Positions 1 to 7,385 of a stretch of DNA of 64,000 bases are shown here, piece after piece (the first letter of the stretch is position 1; each line of letters begins with the position of its first letter). Location of the stretch: the NCBI GenBank assembly GCA_963734965.1, contig CAVTJK010000003.1:992001-1056000 (forward strand), read 5' to 3'. The notes under the pieces are model-generated. The model was not told the origin of the DNA. It saw only the letters and a program-made list of their open reading frames with translations, and ran no database searches. Position numbers and translations under genes: made by a program. The DNA is from UBA4742 sp963734965 (GTDB taxonomy: Bacteria > Actinomycetota > Acidimicrobiia > Acidimicrobiales > Acidimicrobilacustridaceae).

Positions 1-372
1 GCCATCGTCTTCCAACAGGTCGAGAACTACCTGATGGCCCCGCGCATCACCGCCCGCACGATGCACCTGCATCCGGCGGTGGCCTTCGGGTCGGTGCTGG
101 CCGGGGCCGGGCTGCTCGGGCCCGTGGGCGCGCTGATCGCCCTTCCGGCGGCGGCCGTCGTCCAGGCCATCGGCTCGACCTACTTCGAGCGCCACGAGGT
201 CGTCGAGTCCAAGATGACCACCGATCACGAGCGGCGCCGGTTCCTCCGCCGATGGCGCCAACGGACGGCATCGGCCACCGGCGCGTCGGTCGCCGGGCCC
301 GACGACGCGTCCGTCGAGCCGAAACCCGACTCGGACCCCGGCCCGGCGCCGAGAACCCCACCCGAGCCCTGA
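1..372 (+). CDS. AI-2E family transporter, C-terminal fragment
   Basis: The gene enters from the left edge and is open from base 1, so its N-terminus lies outside the window. The visible part begins AIVFQQVENYLMAPRI, the conserved signature near the end of AI-2E/PerM-type transporters (PF01594), followed by a hydrophobic segment around LAGAGLLGPVGALIALPAAA and a hydrophilic tail rich in Arg, Pro and Asp. The family consists of multi-spanning inner-membrane proteins; some export autoinducer-2, others are ion antiporters, so the substrate here is unknown. The tail of about 60 residues is probably cytosolic. The next gene follows after 85 bp with its own ribosome binding site. Confidence 0.82.
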   Translation, partial: AIVFQQVENYLMAPRITARTMHLHPAVAFGSVLAGAGLLGPVGALIALPAAAVVQAIGSTYFERHEVVESKMTTDHERRRFLRRWRQRTASATGASVAGPDDASVEPKPDSDPGPAPRTPPEP

Positions 373-457
373 GCGACCGCCGCGGCAGACGGTCGGTGCC
401 GAGCCGGTAGCCTGGGACGGTTCGCACGATCGCTGGGCCCCACAAGAGGAGCTGACC

Positions 458-1356
458 ATGCCAGTCGCCAATCCGGCGTTGAACGAGCAGGTGTTCAACA
501 AGGAGATGGGCGCCGACTCGCAAGCGGGTTGGGCCGCCCCTGGCGGCGTCGGTGCTGCCACGATGCCGGGCCAGGCTCCGCCGTCGGGTGGCTTCGGGCA
601 CCGGGATCAGACGGCGGGAGACACACCCCCGTTCGTGACCAGCGGCGACAAGGTCATGACCGCGGGCGGCACCTTCACCGCCACCCTCGTCCTCTTCGTC
701 CTGCTGCTGGGGGGCGGCTGGCTCGGCTGGCAGAACGTCACGACCACCACGGTCACCAACACGGTCACAGGGGTCAAGAGCTACTCGTACGACATCGCCT
801 CTTGGATCTGGGTCGCGATGATCGTGGCCATCGGCCTGGCCTTCCTCACCATCTTCAAGCCGAAGCTGGCCCGAGTCAGCGGCCCGCTCTACGCGGTGGC
901 TGAAGGCGTCGTCCTCGGCGCCATCTCGTCGTTGTTCAACTCGCAGTTCGACGGGATCGTCCTGCAGGCCGTCCTGGCCACGCTGTCGGTGTTCGCGGTC
1001 ATGCTGTTCCTCTACGCGACGCGCGCCTCGTCCGGGTCACTGAGCGGTTCCGCCGCATCGTGATCTTCTCGATGGTCGGCATCATGTTCATGTACCTGAC
1101 GACGTTCATCGCCCAGCTGTTCGGCGCCAACATCGCGTTCTGGGACCAGCCGAGCGCCCTCGGCATCGGCATCTCGGTCGTGATCGTGATCGTGGCCTCG
1201 ATGAACCTGATGTTGAACTTCGACTTCATCGAGCGGGCCATCGTGGCCCGAGCCCCTCGGTACATGGAGTGGTACGGCGCCTTCGGCCTGATGCTGGCCC
1301 TGGTGTGGCTGTACCTCGAGGTCCTGCGCCTGCTGGCCCTGCTCCGCGGTCGCTGA
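458..1356 (+). CDS. Bax inhibitor-1/YccA family membrane protein (one frameshift)
   Basis: Restored product of about 299 residues. A Gly/Pro/Gln-rich cytosolic N-terminus of about 65 residues precedes seven hydrophobic segments typical of the actinobacterial BI-1/YccA branch; the last part reads NLMLNFDFIERAIVARAPRYM, with the family's conserved Asp residues. The start ATG has a good ribosome binding site (AAGAGGAG). The frame breaks near 1020-1030 in an alternating GC run; the upstream frame ends shortly after 1050 while the remaining helices continue in another frame. Removing two bases or adding one joins them. Family members are proposed pH-sensitive calcium leak channels; the role here is not shown. 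Confidence 0.85.
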
Positions 1357-1363
1357 TCTGACC

Positions 1364-1382
1364 TTCTGACGATTCGTCAGAA
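1364..1382. promoter_or_regulatory. Inverted repeat between BI-1 gene and cfa
   Basis: Perfect 8-bp arms TTCTGACG and CGTCAGAA are separated by 3 bp. The repeat lies 7 bp after the stop of the upstream gene and just upstream of the -35 box of the cfa promoter. It could be a short terminator hairpin, or more likely an operator for a dimeric regulator given its position against the promoter. No T-run follows. Confidence 0.5.
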
Positions 1383-1389
1383 AAGCAGG

Positions 1390-1418
1390 TTCACAACCGC
1401 AGTACATCTGGGTATCTT
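1390..1418 (+). promoter_or_regulatory. Promoter of cyclopropane synthase gene (leaderless)
   Basis: A -35 box TTCACA (1390-1395) and a -10 box TATCTT (1413-1418) are separated by exactly 17 bp. The ATG lies 6 bp after the -10 box, so transcription probably starts at or next to the start codon, giving a leaderless mRNA. No ribosome binding site is present. Confidence 0.65.
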
Positions 1419-1424
1419 CATGGC

Positions 1425-2816
1425 ATGGCCATCGTGGAAGCACGAGGGCGGGCTGATGAGACAGCCGATGGGCACGGGGTCGTAGCTCGCACTCAACATC
1501 AGACACGCTCGTCCCGAGGGGCGTTGGCTCCTCTGGTCGAGTCCATCCTGGGCGAGGACCTGCCCATTGGCTTCGTGGCCTACGACGGCACGAACCTGGG
1601 TCCTCCCGATCCGCTGGCGACGATCGTCTTGCGGTCACCCGACGCCTTACGACGCATCGCGACGGCGCCGGGCGAGCTCGGGCTGGCTCGGGCCTACGTC
1701 GCCGGGGACATCGATTTCGATGGCGATATCTTCGCCGCCCTCGAGATCCGCAAGCGCCTCGACGGAGCCAAGGTCGGGTGGCGCCAGGTGCTGGGCATCC
1801 TGCGCGTGCTCGGACCGCAGGCGTTGCGCCCGCTGCCGGCCCCGGCCGAGGAGTCCAAGCCCCGAGGGCGGCTCCACTCGTTGTCGCGCGACGCATCGGC
1901 CATCTCCCACCACTACGACGTCAGCAACGAGTTCTACGAGCTGCTGCTCGGACCGAGCATGACCTACTCGTGTGCGGTCTGGGACGAGGCCGGCCCTCTC
2001 GATGGATCCGGTCTCGAAGCGGCGCAGGCCGCCAAGTACGAGTTGATCTGTCGCAAGCTCGGTCTCGAGCCGGGCCAGCGCCTGCTCGACGTCGGGTGTG
2101 GGTGGGGCGGGATGGTTCGCCACGCCGCGCAGCATCATGGCGTGCGAGCCGTCGGGATCACCGTGTCGGCCGAGCAGGCCCGGTGGGCGCGCGACCGGGT
2201 CGAGGCCGAGGGGCTGTCCGACCAGGTCGAGATCCGCTTCCAGGACTACCGCGCCATCAACGACGGCCCGTTCGACGCCATCAGCTCGATCGGCATGTTC
2301 GAGCACGTGGGCCGAGCGCGGCTGGCCGACTACTTCACTCGCCTGCACCGGCTCCTACGTCCGGAGGGACGGTTGCTCAACCACGCCATCAGCCGTCCGC
2401 CCAACGAGGGCGAACGCATCAACCCGCGTGGCTTCATGGCGCGCTACGTGTTCCCCGACGGCGAGCTCATCGAGGTCGGTTCGGTCGTCAGCGAGGTGCA
2501 GGCGGCCGGCTTCGAAGCTCGGCACGTCGAGGATCTCCGCGAGCACTACGCCATCACCTTGCGGGCGTGGCTGGCCAACCTCGAAGCCAACTGGGATCAG
2601 GCCGTGCGACTCGTGGGTGAGGCGCGGGCGCGCATCTGGCGCCTGTACCTGGCGGGCTGCGCGGTGAACTTCGACGACGGAGGCACGCTGATCCACCAGG
2701 TGCTCGGGGTGAAGCTGGACGACGGTCGGTCGGGGATGGCCCTGCGGCCCACGTGGGATCGGGTGCCCCTGAGCCGGATCGGCTCGCATCGAGACGACGT
2801 CATCGTCCTGCCCTGA
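1425..2816 (+). CDS. cfa: Cyclopropane-fatty-acyl-phospholipid synthase family methyltransferase
   Basis: 463 residues, intact. The SAM-binding motif LDVGCGWGGMVRHAA lies around residue 222, with downstream family signatures (ISSIGMFEHVG, RLHRLLRPEGRLLNH). The N-terminal 150 residues match the lipid-binding region of the Cfa/Mma type. The enzyme transfers a methylene group from S-adenosylmethionine to the double bond of unsaturated phospholipid acyl chains at the membrane; actinobacterial relatives may instead make methyl-branched or mycolate-type lipids. Transcription is probably leaderless, from the TATCTT box 6 bp upstream. An inverted repeat beside the promoter suggests regulation. It stands alone with no lipid operon around it. 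Confidence 0.9.
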   Translation: MAIVEARGRADETADGHGVVARTQHQTRSSRGALAPLVESILGEDLPIGFVAYDGTNLGPPDPLATIVLRSPDALRRIATAPGELGLARAYVAGDIDFDGDIFAALEIRKRLDGAKVGWRQVLGILRVLGPQALRPLPAPAEESKPRGRLHSLSRDASAISHHYDVSNEFYELLLGPSMTYSCAVWDEAGPLDGSGLEAAQAAKYELICRKLGLEPGQRLLDVGCGWGGMVRHAAQHHGVRAVGITVSAEQARWARDRVEAEGLSDQVEIRFQDYRAINDGPFDAISSIGMFEHVGRARLADYFTRLHRLLRPEGRLLNHAISRPPNEGERINPRGFMARYVFPDGELIEVGSVVSEVQAAGFEARHVEDLREHYAITLRAWLANLEANWDQAVRLVGEARARIWRLYLAGCAVNFDDGGTLIHQVLGVKLDDGRSGMALRPTWDRVPLSRIGSHRDDVIVLP

Positions 2817-2889
2817 GGGCCAGGTCAGCCTCGGCGCCGCTCCTCGGCGCCGCGCCCGAGCCGACAGCGTGCCTCGGTCGCCGGCCCGA

Positions 2890-2895
2890 TAGCTT
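2890..2895 (+). promoter_or_regulatory. -10 box TAGCTT, leaderless start of LLM gene
   Basis: TAGCTT is followed by 6 nt and the ATG at 2902, with no ribosome binding site in between. This matches the recurring TAnnnT arrangement in this window. Confidence 0.5.
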
Positions 2896-2901
2896 CGTCG
2901 C

Positions 2902-3819
2902 ATGCAAATCGGATTGAGTGGTGGTGCCGCCAACGTCGATGCCATGGTCGCCCAGGCCACGCGGGCCGAGGCCGACGGGTTCTCCAGCCTCTGGTACGCC
3001 AGCGCCATCGGTGGTGACCCACTCGTCGCGATGGCCCTGGCCGGCCGGGCCACGACCTCGATCGAGCTGGGCACCTCGGTGCTGCAGACCTACACCTGCC
3101 ACCCGGTGCTGCAGGCCAACCGGGCGGCCTCGGTGGCGGCGGCCATGGGCAGGCCCGGGTTCACGTTGGGCCTCGGACCGTCCCACGAGCCGGTGATCGA
3201 GGGGGCCTACGGGCTCTCCTACGATCACCCCGGCCGCCACACCGACGAGTACATCCGGGTCGTGACGGCGCTGCTGGCGGGCGAGTCGGTCGACTTCAAG
3301 GGCGACGACTTCGAGGTCCACTCGGCCGGACGTTCCACTCCGCCCGAGCATCCCGTTCCGGTGCTCGTGGCGGCGTTGGCGCCGCACCTGCTGCGGGTCG
3401 CTGGTGAAGTCACGGCCGGCACCATCTTGTGGATGGGCAACGCCCGCGCCATCGAGACCCACGTCGCGCCGCTGATCAACGCGGCGGCCAGCTCGGCGGA
3501 CCGCGACAAGCCGCGCATCGTGGCCGGGCTGCCGGTCGCGGTTCACGACGACGAGGCCGAGGGGCGCCAGGCCGCCGCCGAGCAGTTCGCCGGCTACGGG
3601 ATGTTGCCGAACTACCGACGCCTCCTCGACCACGGCGCTGCTGACGGACCGGCCGACGCCGCCATCGTCGGTGACGAACAGAGCGTGACGGCCCAGATCC
3701 GGGGCTTGTTCGACGCCGGCGCGACCGACTTCTGGGCCGCCATCTTCCCGGTCGGCACCGATCGCAAGGCGTCGCGCCAGCGCACCCGGAACCTCCTCCA
3801 GGAGCTCGCCGCCGCCTAG
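2902..3819 (+). CDS. LLM class F420-dependent oxidoreductase
   Basis: 305 residues, intact. The sequence follows the bacterial luciferase-like TIM barrel: an N-terminal strand MQIGLSGGAANVD, then GFSSLWYASAIGGDP, then RPGFTLGLGPSHEPVIEGAYGL and a C-terminal region ending TRNLLQELAAA. Close relatives in actinomycetes use coenzyme F420 to reduce or oxidise small molecules; the substrate cannot be read from the sequence. It begins 85 bp after the cfa gene with its own -10 box and appears to be a single-gene unit. A dispersed hairpin repeat follows its stop codon. A second LLM gene of a different subgroup lies at 10.3 kb. Confidence 0.85.
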   Translation: MQIGLSGGAANVDAMVAQATRAEADGFSSLWYASAIGGDPLVAMALAGRATTSIELGTSVLQTYTCHPVLQANRAASVAAAMGRPGFTLGLGPSHEPVIEGAYGLSYDHPGRHTDEYIRVVTALLAGESVDFKGDDFEVHSAGRSTPPEHPVPVLVAALAPHLLRVAGEVTAGTILWMGNARAIETHVAPLINAAASSADRDKPRIVAGLPVAVHDDEAEGRQAAAEQFAGYGMLPNYRRLLDHGAADGPADAAIVGDEQSVTAQIRGLFDAGATDFWAAIFPVGTDRKASRQRTRNLLQELAAA

Positions 3820-3843
3820 CCCCGATCCCACCGACCGACGCCC

Positions 3844-3899
3844 GGCTTCTGGTGGCATCCGAGGGCGTAGACCGCCCTTCATCGCCGCCAGAACGCCGG
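3844..3899 (+). repeat. Dispersed palindromic repeat R2, copy A
   Basis: An element of about 56 bp between the LLM gene and the next gene folds as a hairpin (GGGCG/CGCCC inside, CTGG and GGC blocks outside). The same sequence recurs in reverse orientation at 46267-46326, sharing blocks such as TTCTGGTGGCATCC, GGCGTAG and ATCGCCGCC. It probably acts as a transcription terminator or REP-like element. Confidence 0.5.
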
Positions 3900-3932
3900 A
3901 GCACGCGGGGGACCTCGGGCCGGAGAAGGTCG

Positions 3933-3938
3933 TAACGT
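3933..3938 (+). promoter_or_regulatory. -10 box TAACGT, leaderless start of hydrolase gene
   Basis: TAACGT is followed by 6 nt and the ATG at 3945. The upstream purine stretch GGAGAAGG lies too far away to serve as a ribosome binding site for this ATG. Confidence 0.45.
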
Positions 3939-3944
3939 GGGCGG

Positions 3945-4778
3945 ATGCCAACGATCGAGGCCAACGGGATCGAGCTGTACTACGAACAAGAAGGTGAGGG
4001 GCAGCGACTGCTGTTCTTCAACGGCTCGGGTTCGACGCTCGAGTCGAGTGCGTTGCTCATCACGCCGTTCCGCCAGCGCTTCGAGGTGCTGGCCCACGAC
4101 CAGCGGGGACTCGGGCGCACCTCCATCCCGCCTGAGCCCTTCACGATGGCCGAGTACGCGGCCGATGCCGCCGCCCTGCTCGACCACGTGGGCTGGGACA
4201 CGTGCCGAGTGATCGGGGTGAGCTTCGGCGGGATGGTGGCGCAGGAGTTCGCCGTCACCTGGCCCGATCGGGTCGAGCGGTTGGCGCTGGCCTGCACCTC
4301 GCCGGGGGGTCCCGATGCGTCGTCCTACCCGCTCCACACCTTGGCCGACCTACCGGTCGCCGAGCGCATGGACGTGGGGCTGCGCATCCTCGACAGCCGC
4401 TTCACCCCCGAGTGGCTGGCCGACCATCCGACGGATCGGGGCCTGGCCGAGATGATGGCCGAGCGCCGGTCGAGCGAGAAGTCGCCCGAGCAACAGCGGG
4501 GCGAGGCGGCCCAACTCGAGGCCAGGAGCCACCATGACGTGCGCGATCGGCTGGCCGCCATCGCCTGTCCCACCCTCGTCGCCTGCGGTCGCTACGACGG
4601 CATCGCCCCGCTGGCCAACAGCGAGCTGATCGCCTCGAGCATCGGCGGCGCCGCCCTGCGCGTGTACGAGGGCGGGCATGCCTTCTTCGCCCAGGACCGG
4701 CGGGCCCTGCCCGAGATCATCGACTTCCTCGACCAGCCGGTGGCCGCCGAGGCTCAGCCGTCGTCCCTGGGCGCCTGA
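3945..4778 (+). CDS. Alpha/beta fold hydrolase
   Basis: 277 residues, intact. The nucleophile elbow GVSFGGMVAQEF (Ser about residue 93) is preceded by an oxyanion region LFFNGSGSTLE and followed by the acid/His part VACGRYDGIAP and YEGGHAFFAQD. These are the Ser-Asp-His elements of the 3-oxoadipate enol-lactonase/epoxide-hydrolase-like group. It hydrolyses a small ester, lactone or similar compound in the cytosol; the substrate is unknown. Its 3' end overlaps the convergent nitroreductase gene by 25 bp. Confidence 0.85.
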   Translation: MPTIEANGIELYYEQEGEGQRLLFFNGSGSTLESSALLITPFRQRFEVLAHDQRGLGRTSIPPEPFTMAEYAADAAALLDHVGWDTCRVIGVSFGGMVAQEFAVTWPDRVERLALACTSPGGPDASSYPLHTLADLPVAERMDVGLRILDSRFTPEWLADHPTDRGLAEMMAERRSSEKSPEQQRGEAAQLEARSHHDVRDRLAAIACPTLVACGRYDGIAPLANSELIASSIGGAALRVYEGGHAFFAQDRRALPEIIDFLDQPVAAEAQPSSLGA

Positions 4779-5467
4779 CGGGGCCCCGATGACGTGAAGC
4801 GGGTGCCGGGCGGATCGGTCGCCCACGGCGCCGACTGACCCCACGCGTCGTCGTACACCAGCTCGGTCGCGGGGCGGCGTCGGACCGGGCCGTGATGGCC
4901 CTGGGGTCGGCCCAAGGCGATGGTGGCGGCCACCATGGCGTCGTCGGGGAGCTCGAGGACCTGCCGCAGCTGGCTCTCGACCAGCGCGTGCCACATGGTC
5001 ATCACCCCCCCGTAGCCGAGCGCCCGCGCCGCGAGCAGCAGGTTCTGACAGGCCGGGTACACGCTGGCCCCGTCGGTCACGTGCGGGCGCCGGTCCCTCA
5101 GGTTGCACGCGATGATCACCGCCGGCGTCTGCTCGAAGTGGTCGACGAAGTGCTGCATCGATGCCGCCATCCGCGACTTGGCCGACATGGGATCGGCGCC
5201 CGACCCCTGGCCGTAGCCGTCGTCTCGGCGCTTGCGGGCCCACTCGACGCGGAAGGCTTCGCCGAGGAGGGTCTTGGCCTCGATGGCCCGAGGCCCGTCG
5301 CGCAAGACGACGAAGCGGAAGCTCTGGCGATTCGAACCCGACGGCGCGCGCGTGGCGTGCCACAGGATCGTCGCCAGGTCGTTGTCGGGGATCGGGTCGG
5401 GTGTGAACCGGCGGATCGCCCGCGTGGTGGCCAGGCCTTCGAGCAGTCCGACGGGTTCTTCGGGCAC
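4754..5467 (-). CDS. Nitroreductase family protein
   Basis: About 237 residues from a GTG start at 5467. The N-terminus has the FMN-binding signature TTRAIRRFTPDPIPDNDL followed by APSGSNRQSFRF; the middle has YPACQNLLLAARALGYGGVMT and the end IALGRPQGHHGPVRRR. Such proteins are homodimeric flavoenzymes that reduce nitro groups, quinones or enones with NAD(P)H. The frame stays open far upstream, but the TetR gene ends 26 bp before this start, so the GTG is the natural choice. The two genes probably form one transcript, which suggests control by that TetR protein. Confidence 0.85.
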   Translation of the reverse strand: MPEEPVGLLEGLATTRAIRRFTPDPIPDNDLATILWHATRAPSGSNRQSFRFVVLRDGPRAIEAKTLLGEAFRVEWARKRRDDGYGQGSGADPMSAKSRMAASMQHFVDHFEQTPAVIIACNLRDRRPHVTDGASVYPACQNLLLAARALGYGGVMTMWHALVESQLRQVLELPDDAMVAATIALGRPQGHHGPVRRRPATELVYDDAWGQSAPWATDPPGTRFTSSGPRQAPRDDG

Positions 5468-5492
5468 CCCAAGAAGGTACCGGCTCGACCGC

Positions 5493-6059
5493 TCAGCGAC
5501 CCTCGAGGGCGCGCTCGGCCAGGGCGATGTAGGCCTCCATGGCCTCGTCGACGCGGGCGCGATCGCCGGTGGCCAACAGGTCGAGCAGCAAGCCGCGGGT
5601 GACGGCCAGCCCGAGCCGAGCGTTGGCGCGCGCCTCGGCTTCGGACATCCCGTGGCGCCGACCCATGGCCGTGGCCGGTTCGAGCCACGCGTCGATGACG
5701 TCGTCCATGAGCGGCTTGGCGTCGGGCCGACCCTGCAGCCCCCGCGTGTACATCTCGAAGAAGAGGCGCTCGTGGGGCCAGCGGGAGGGATCGGCCAGGT
5801 CGGCCCACTGCTGGCGCATGACGTCGGCGGCCGAGGCGTCGGGGTCGAGATCCAGTTCGGCCAGCGCGGCGCGCTGGCGAGCCTCGACTTCGCGCACGAT
5901 CTCGACCAGGAGCCCTTCACGCGAGCCGAAGTGGTAGATGAGCATGCGATGGCTGGTGCCCAGCGCCGCGGCCAGGCTCCGCAGGCTGTGATCGGCGACC
6001 CCGTTGGCGGCGACGTAGTCCACCGCCGCCGCCAGCAGCTTCTCCTTGGCGTCCGACAC
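5493..6059 (-). CDS. TetR/AcrR family transcriptional regulator
   Basis: About 188 residues from GTG 6059. The helix-turn-helix reads LRSLAAALGTSHRMLIYHFG, followed by a helical ligand-binding domain. An ATG at 6098 would add 13 residues but lies inside a palindromic operator; the GTG at 6059 instead has TACAGT (6066-6071) exactly 6 nt upstream, as in other leaderless genes here, so I prefer it. The nitroreductase gene follows after 26 bp, and an SRPBCC gene diverges on the other side. The likely role is repression of both units, released by an unknown small ligand. Confidence 0.85.
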   Translation of the reverse strand: MSDAKEKLLAAAVDYVAANGVADHSLRSLAAALGTSHRMLIYHFGSREGLLVEIVREVEARQRAALAELDLDPDASAADVMRQQWADLADPSRWPHERLFFEMYTRGLQGRPDAKPLMDDVIDAWLEPATAMGRRHGMSEAEARANARLGLAVTRGLLLDLLATGDRARVDEAMEAYIALAERALEGR

Positions 6060-6065
6060 AGGCCG

Positions 6066-6071
6066 ACTGTA
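6066..6071 (-). promoter_or_regulatory. -10 box TACAGT of TetR gene (leaderless)
   Basis: On the minus strand TACAGT is followed by 6 nt and the GTG at 6059. It supports the shorter start of the TetR protein. Confidence 0.45.
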
Positions 6072-6084
6072 GCGGGTTGCCTGT

Positions 6085-6110
6085 ACCATTTGGAACATGT
6101 ACCGTATGGT
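6085..6110. promoter_or_regulatory. TetR operator palindrome in divergent promoter region
   Basis: A 26-bp inverted repeat has 10 of 13 base pairs symmetric: outer arms ACCAT and ATGGT, inner GG and CC, and the centre ACATGT. It lies between the TetR gene and the divergent SRPBCC gene, the standard place for an autoregulatory TetR operator. Confidence 0.7.
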
Positions 6111-6147
6111 TCATATTCGCGGCTGGCGTCGACGAGGAGGACAGACG

Positions 6148-6606
6148 ATGGCTCCCAAGCAGATCGATGTGAAGGTCGAGACCTCGGCCGATGCGGCCAC
6201 GCTCTATGCGCTGCTCCGCGACGGGTCGAGCTGGCCGACTTGGTCACCGCTCGAGTCCTTCGAGCTCGAACGCCTCGGCCCCGAGGGCGACGAGGGGGTG
6301 GGGGCCCGGCGGATCTTCGTCTCGTCCACCTGGGGCCGCAGGACGGTCAGCCATGAGGACATCGTCGAGCTGGTCGCCGACCGTCGGCTGAGCTACTCGC
6401 TCCTGTCGGGCCTGCCGTTGGTCGGCTACCGAGCCGACATCGACCTCGAGCCGTCCGCGTCGGGCACGACGATCCACTGGCACGCGTCGTTCCACCCCAA
6501 GACGCGAGGTACGGGTTGGTTCTATCGCTGGGTCCTCCACCGCTTCATCGAGCAGATGGCGACGGGCCTGGCCGCCCACGCCGAGCAGGTGGCCAGTCCC
6601 GCCTGA
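6148..6606 (+). CDS. SRPBCC family protein (polyketide cyclase/START-like)
   Basis: 152 residues. The pattern VKVETSADAATLYALLRDGSSWPTWSPL at the N-terminus and a C-terminal amphipathic helix (WVLHRFIEQMATGLAAHAEQV) are typical of the Bet v1-like hydrophobic-ligand fold. ATG 6148 is preceded by a strong ribosome binding site (GAGGAGG), better than the upstream ATG at 6097 that lies inside the operator. It is divergent from the TetR gene and probably regulated by it. The ligand is unknown. Confidence 0.82.
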   Translation: MAPKQIDVKVETSADAATLYALLRDGSSWPTWSPLESFELERLGPEGDEGVGARRIFVSSTWGRRTVSHEDIVELVADRRLSYSLLSGLPLVGYRADIDLEPSASGTTIHWHASFHPKTRGTGWFYRWVLHRFIEQMATGLAAHAEQVASPA

Positions 6607-6696
6607 GCGATGCCGTCGCCAGGCGGACAACAATGGGGAAGGTGGACGCGAGCCGCTACCGACCGATGACGTTCTGGGAGACGGAGGATCTGGTCG

Positions 6697-6813
6697 ACGG
6701 TCCGAGCCGGGAACACCGCATCGTTGCGGGTGCTCGACAAGCTCGGCTTCCAACGCGACCACGCCGTCACCGACGACCGGGGCGAGATCGTCTACCTGGT
6801 TCGCGATGCGTGA
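6697..6813 (+). pseudogene. Remnant of a GNAT N-acetyltransferase
   Basis: A short open stretch carries only the C-terminal signature of GNAT acetyltransferases: GNTASLRVLDKLGFQRD followed by GEIVYLVRDA and a stop. The conserved N-terminal and acetyl-CoA pyrophosphate-binding parts are absent, and this frame has a stop codon at 6667-6669. It appears to be the end of a decayed gene. Confidence 0.5.
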
Positions 6814-6853
6814 CCTCGAGGCGGCACGCGTGTCGGGTCGCTTGTCACGGCAC

Positions 6854-6859
6854 TAGGTT
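6854..6859 (+). promoter_or_regulatory. -10 box TAGGTT, leaderless start of SnoaL-like gene
   Basis: TAGGTT is followed by 8 nt and the ATG at 6868. Confidence 0.45.
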
Positions 6860-6867
6860 GGCCCGCG

Positions 6868-7354
6868 ATGGATGGGGGAGCCGCCGAGCGCGAGACGATC
6901 GACTACGTCGCCATCACCCGTCTGCAGTCGGCCTATGCCGACGTCGTCAACCGGCGGGCCTGGCCCGGGTTGGTCGACCTGTTCGAGCCCGGTGCCGAGA
7001 TCCGGGTCGACACGGTCACCAATCCGCCGATCATCCTCGCCGGCCCCGTCGAGCTGGGTGAGTTCATCAGCAAGGCGATCTCGCGGTTCTCGTTCTTCGA
7101 GTTCGTGATCCTCAACTCGCGTGTCCAGGTCGACAGGTCCTCGGGCGCGGAACGCGGCGCGCGCCCGGGTCTTCATCAGCGAGATCCGCCAGGACGGTGA
7201 GACGGCAGCGTGGTCGAGCACCTACGGCGTCTACCACGACACCTACGAGCGCGCCGATGACCGATGGCGCTTCGCCCGTCGGGCCTACCAGTCCCTGGCG
7301 CGGACGGGCAGCGACGTGGCCTTTCCGTTCCCGACGGGCTTCGACATCGGCTGA
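6868..7354 (+). CDS. Nuclear transport factor 2/SnoaL-like protein (frameshifted)
   Basis: Restored product of about 160 residues with the NTF2-like pattern: a helical start (AITRLQSAYADVVNRRAWPGLVDLF), strands around ILAGPVELGEFISKAISRF, then WSSTYGVYHDTYERADDRWRFARR near the end. The frame breaks near 7150 in a run of GCGCGC; the second half continues in another frame with no loss of fold pattern. The family includes ketosteroid isomerases and polyketide cyclases; without conserved catalytic residues I can place, no reaction is assigned. Confidence 0.72.
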
Positions 7355-7385
7355 TCCCGTCGCCGGCGCCGCCTGCGATCGGTGA

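Noticed and set aside
5325..5345. tRNA T-loop-like sequence GATTCGAACCC
   Set aside because: It lies inside the nitroreductase gene and no acceptor or anticodon stem can be formed around it.
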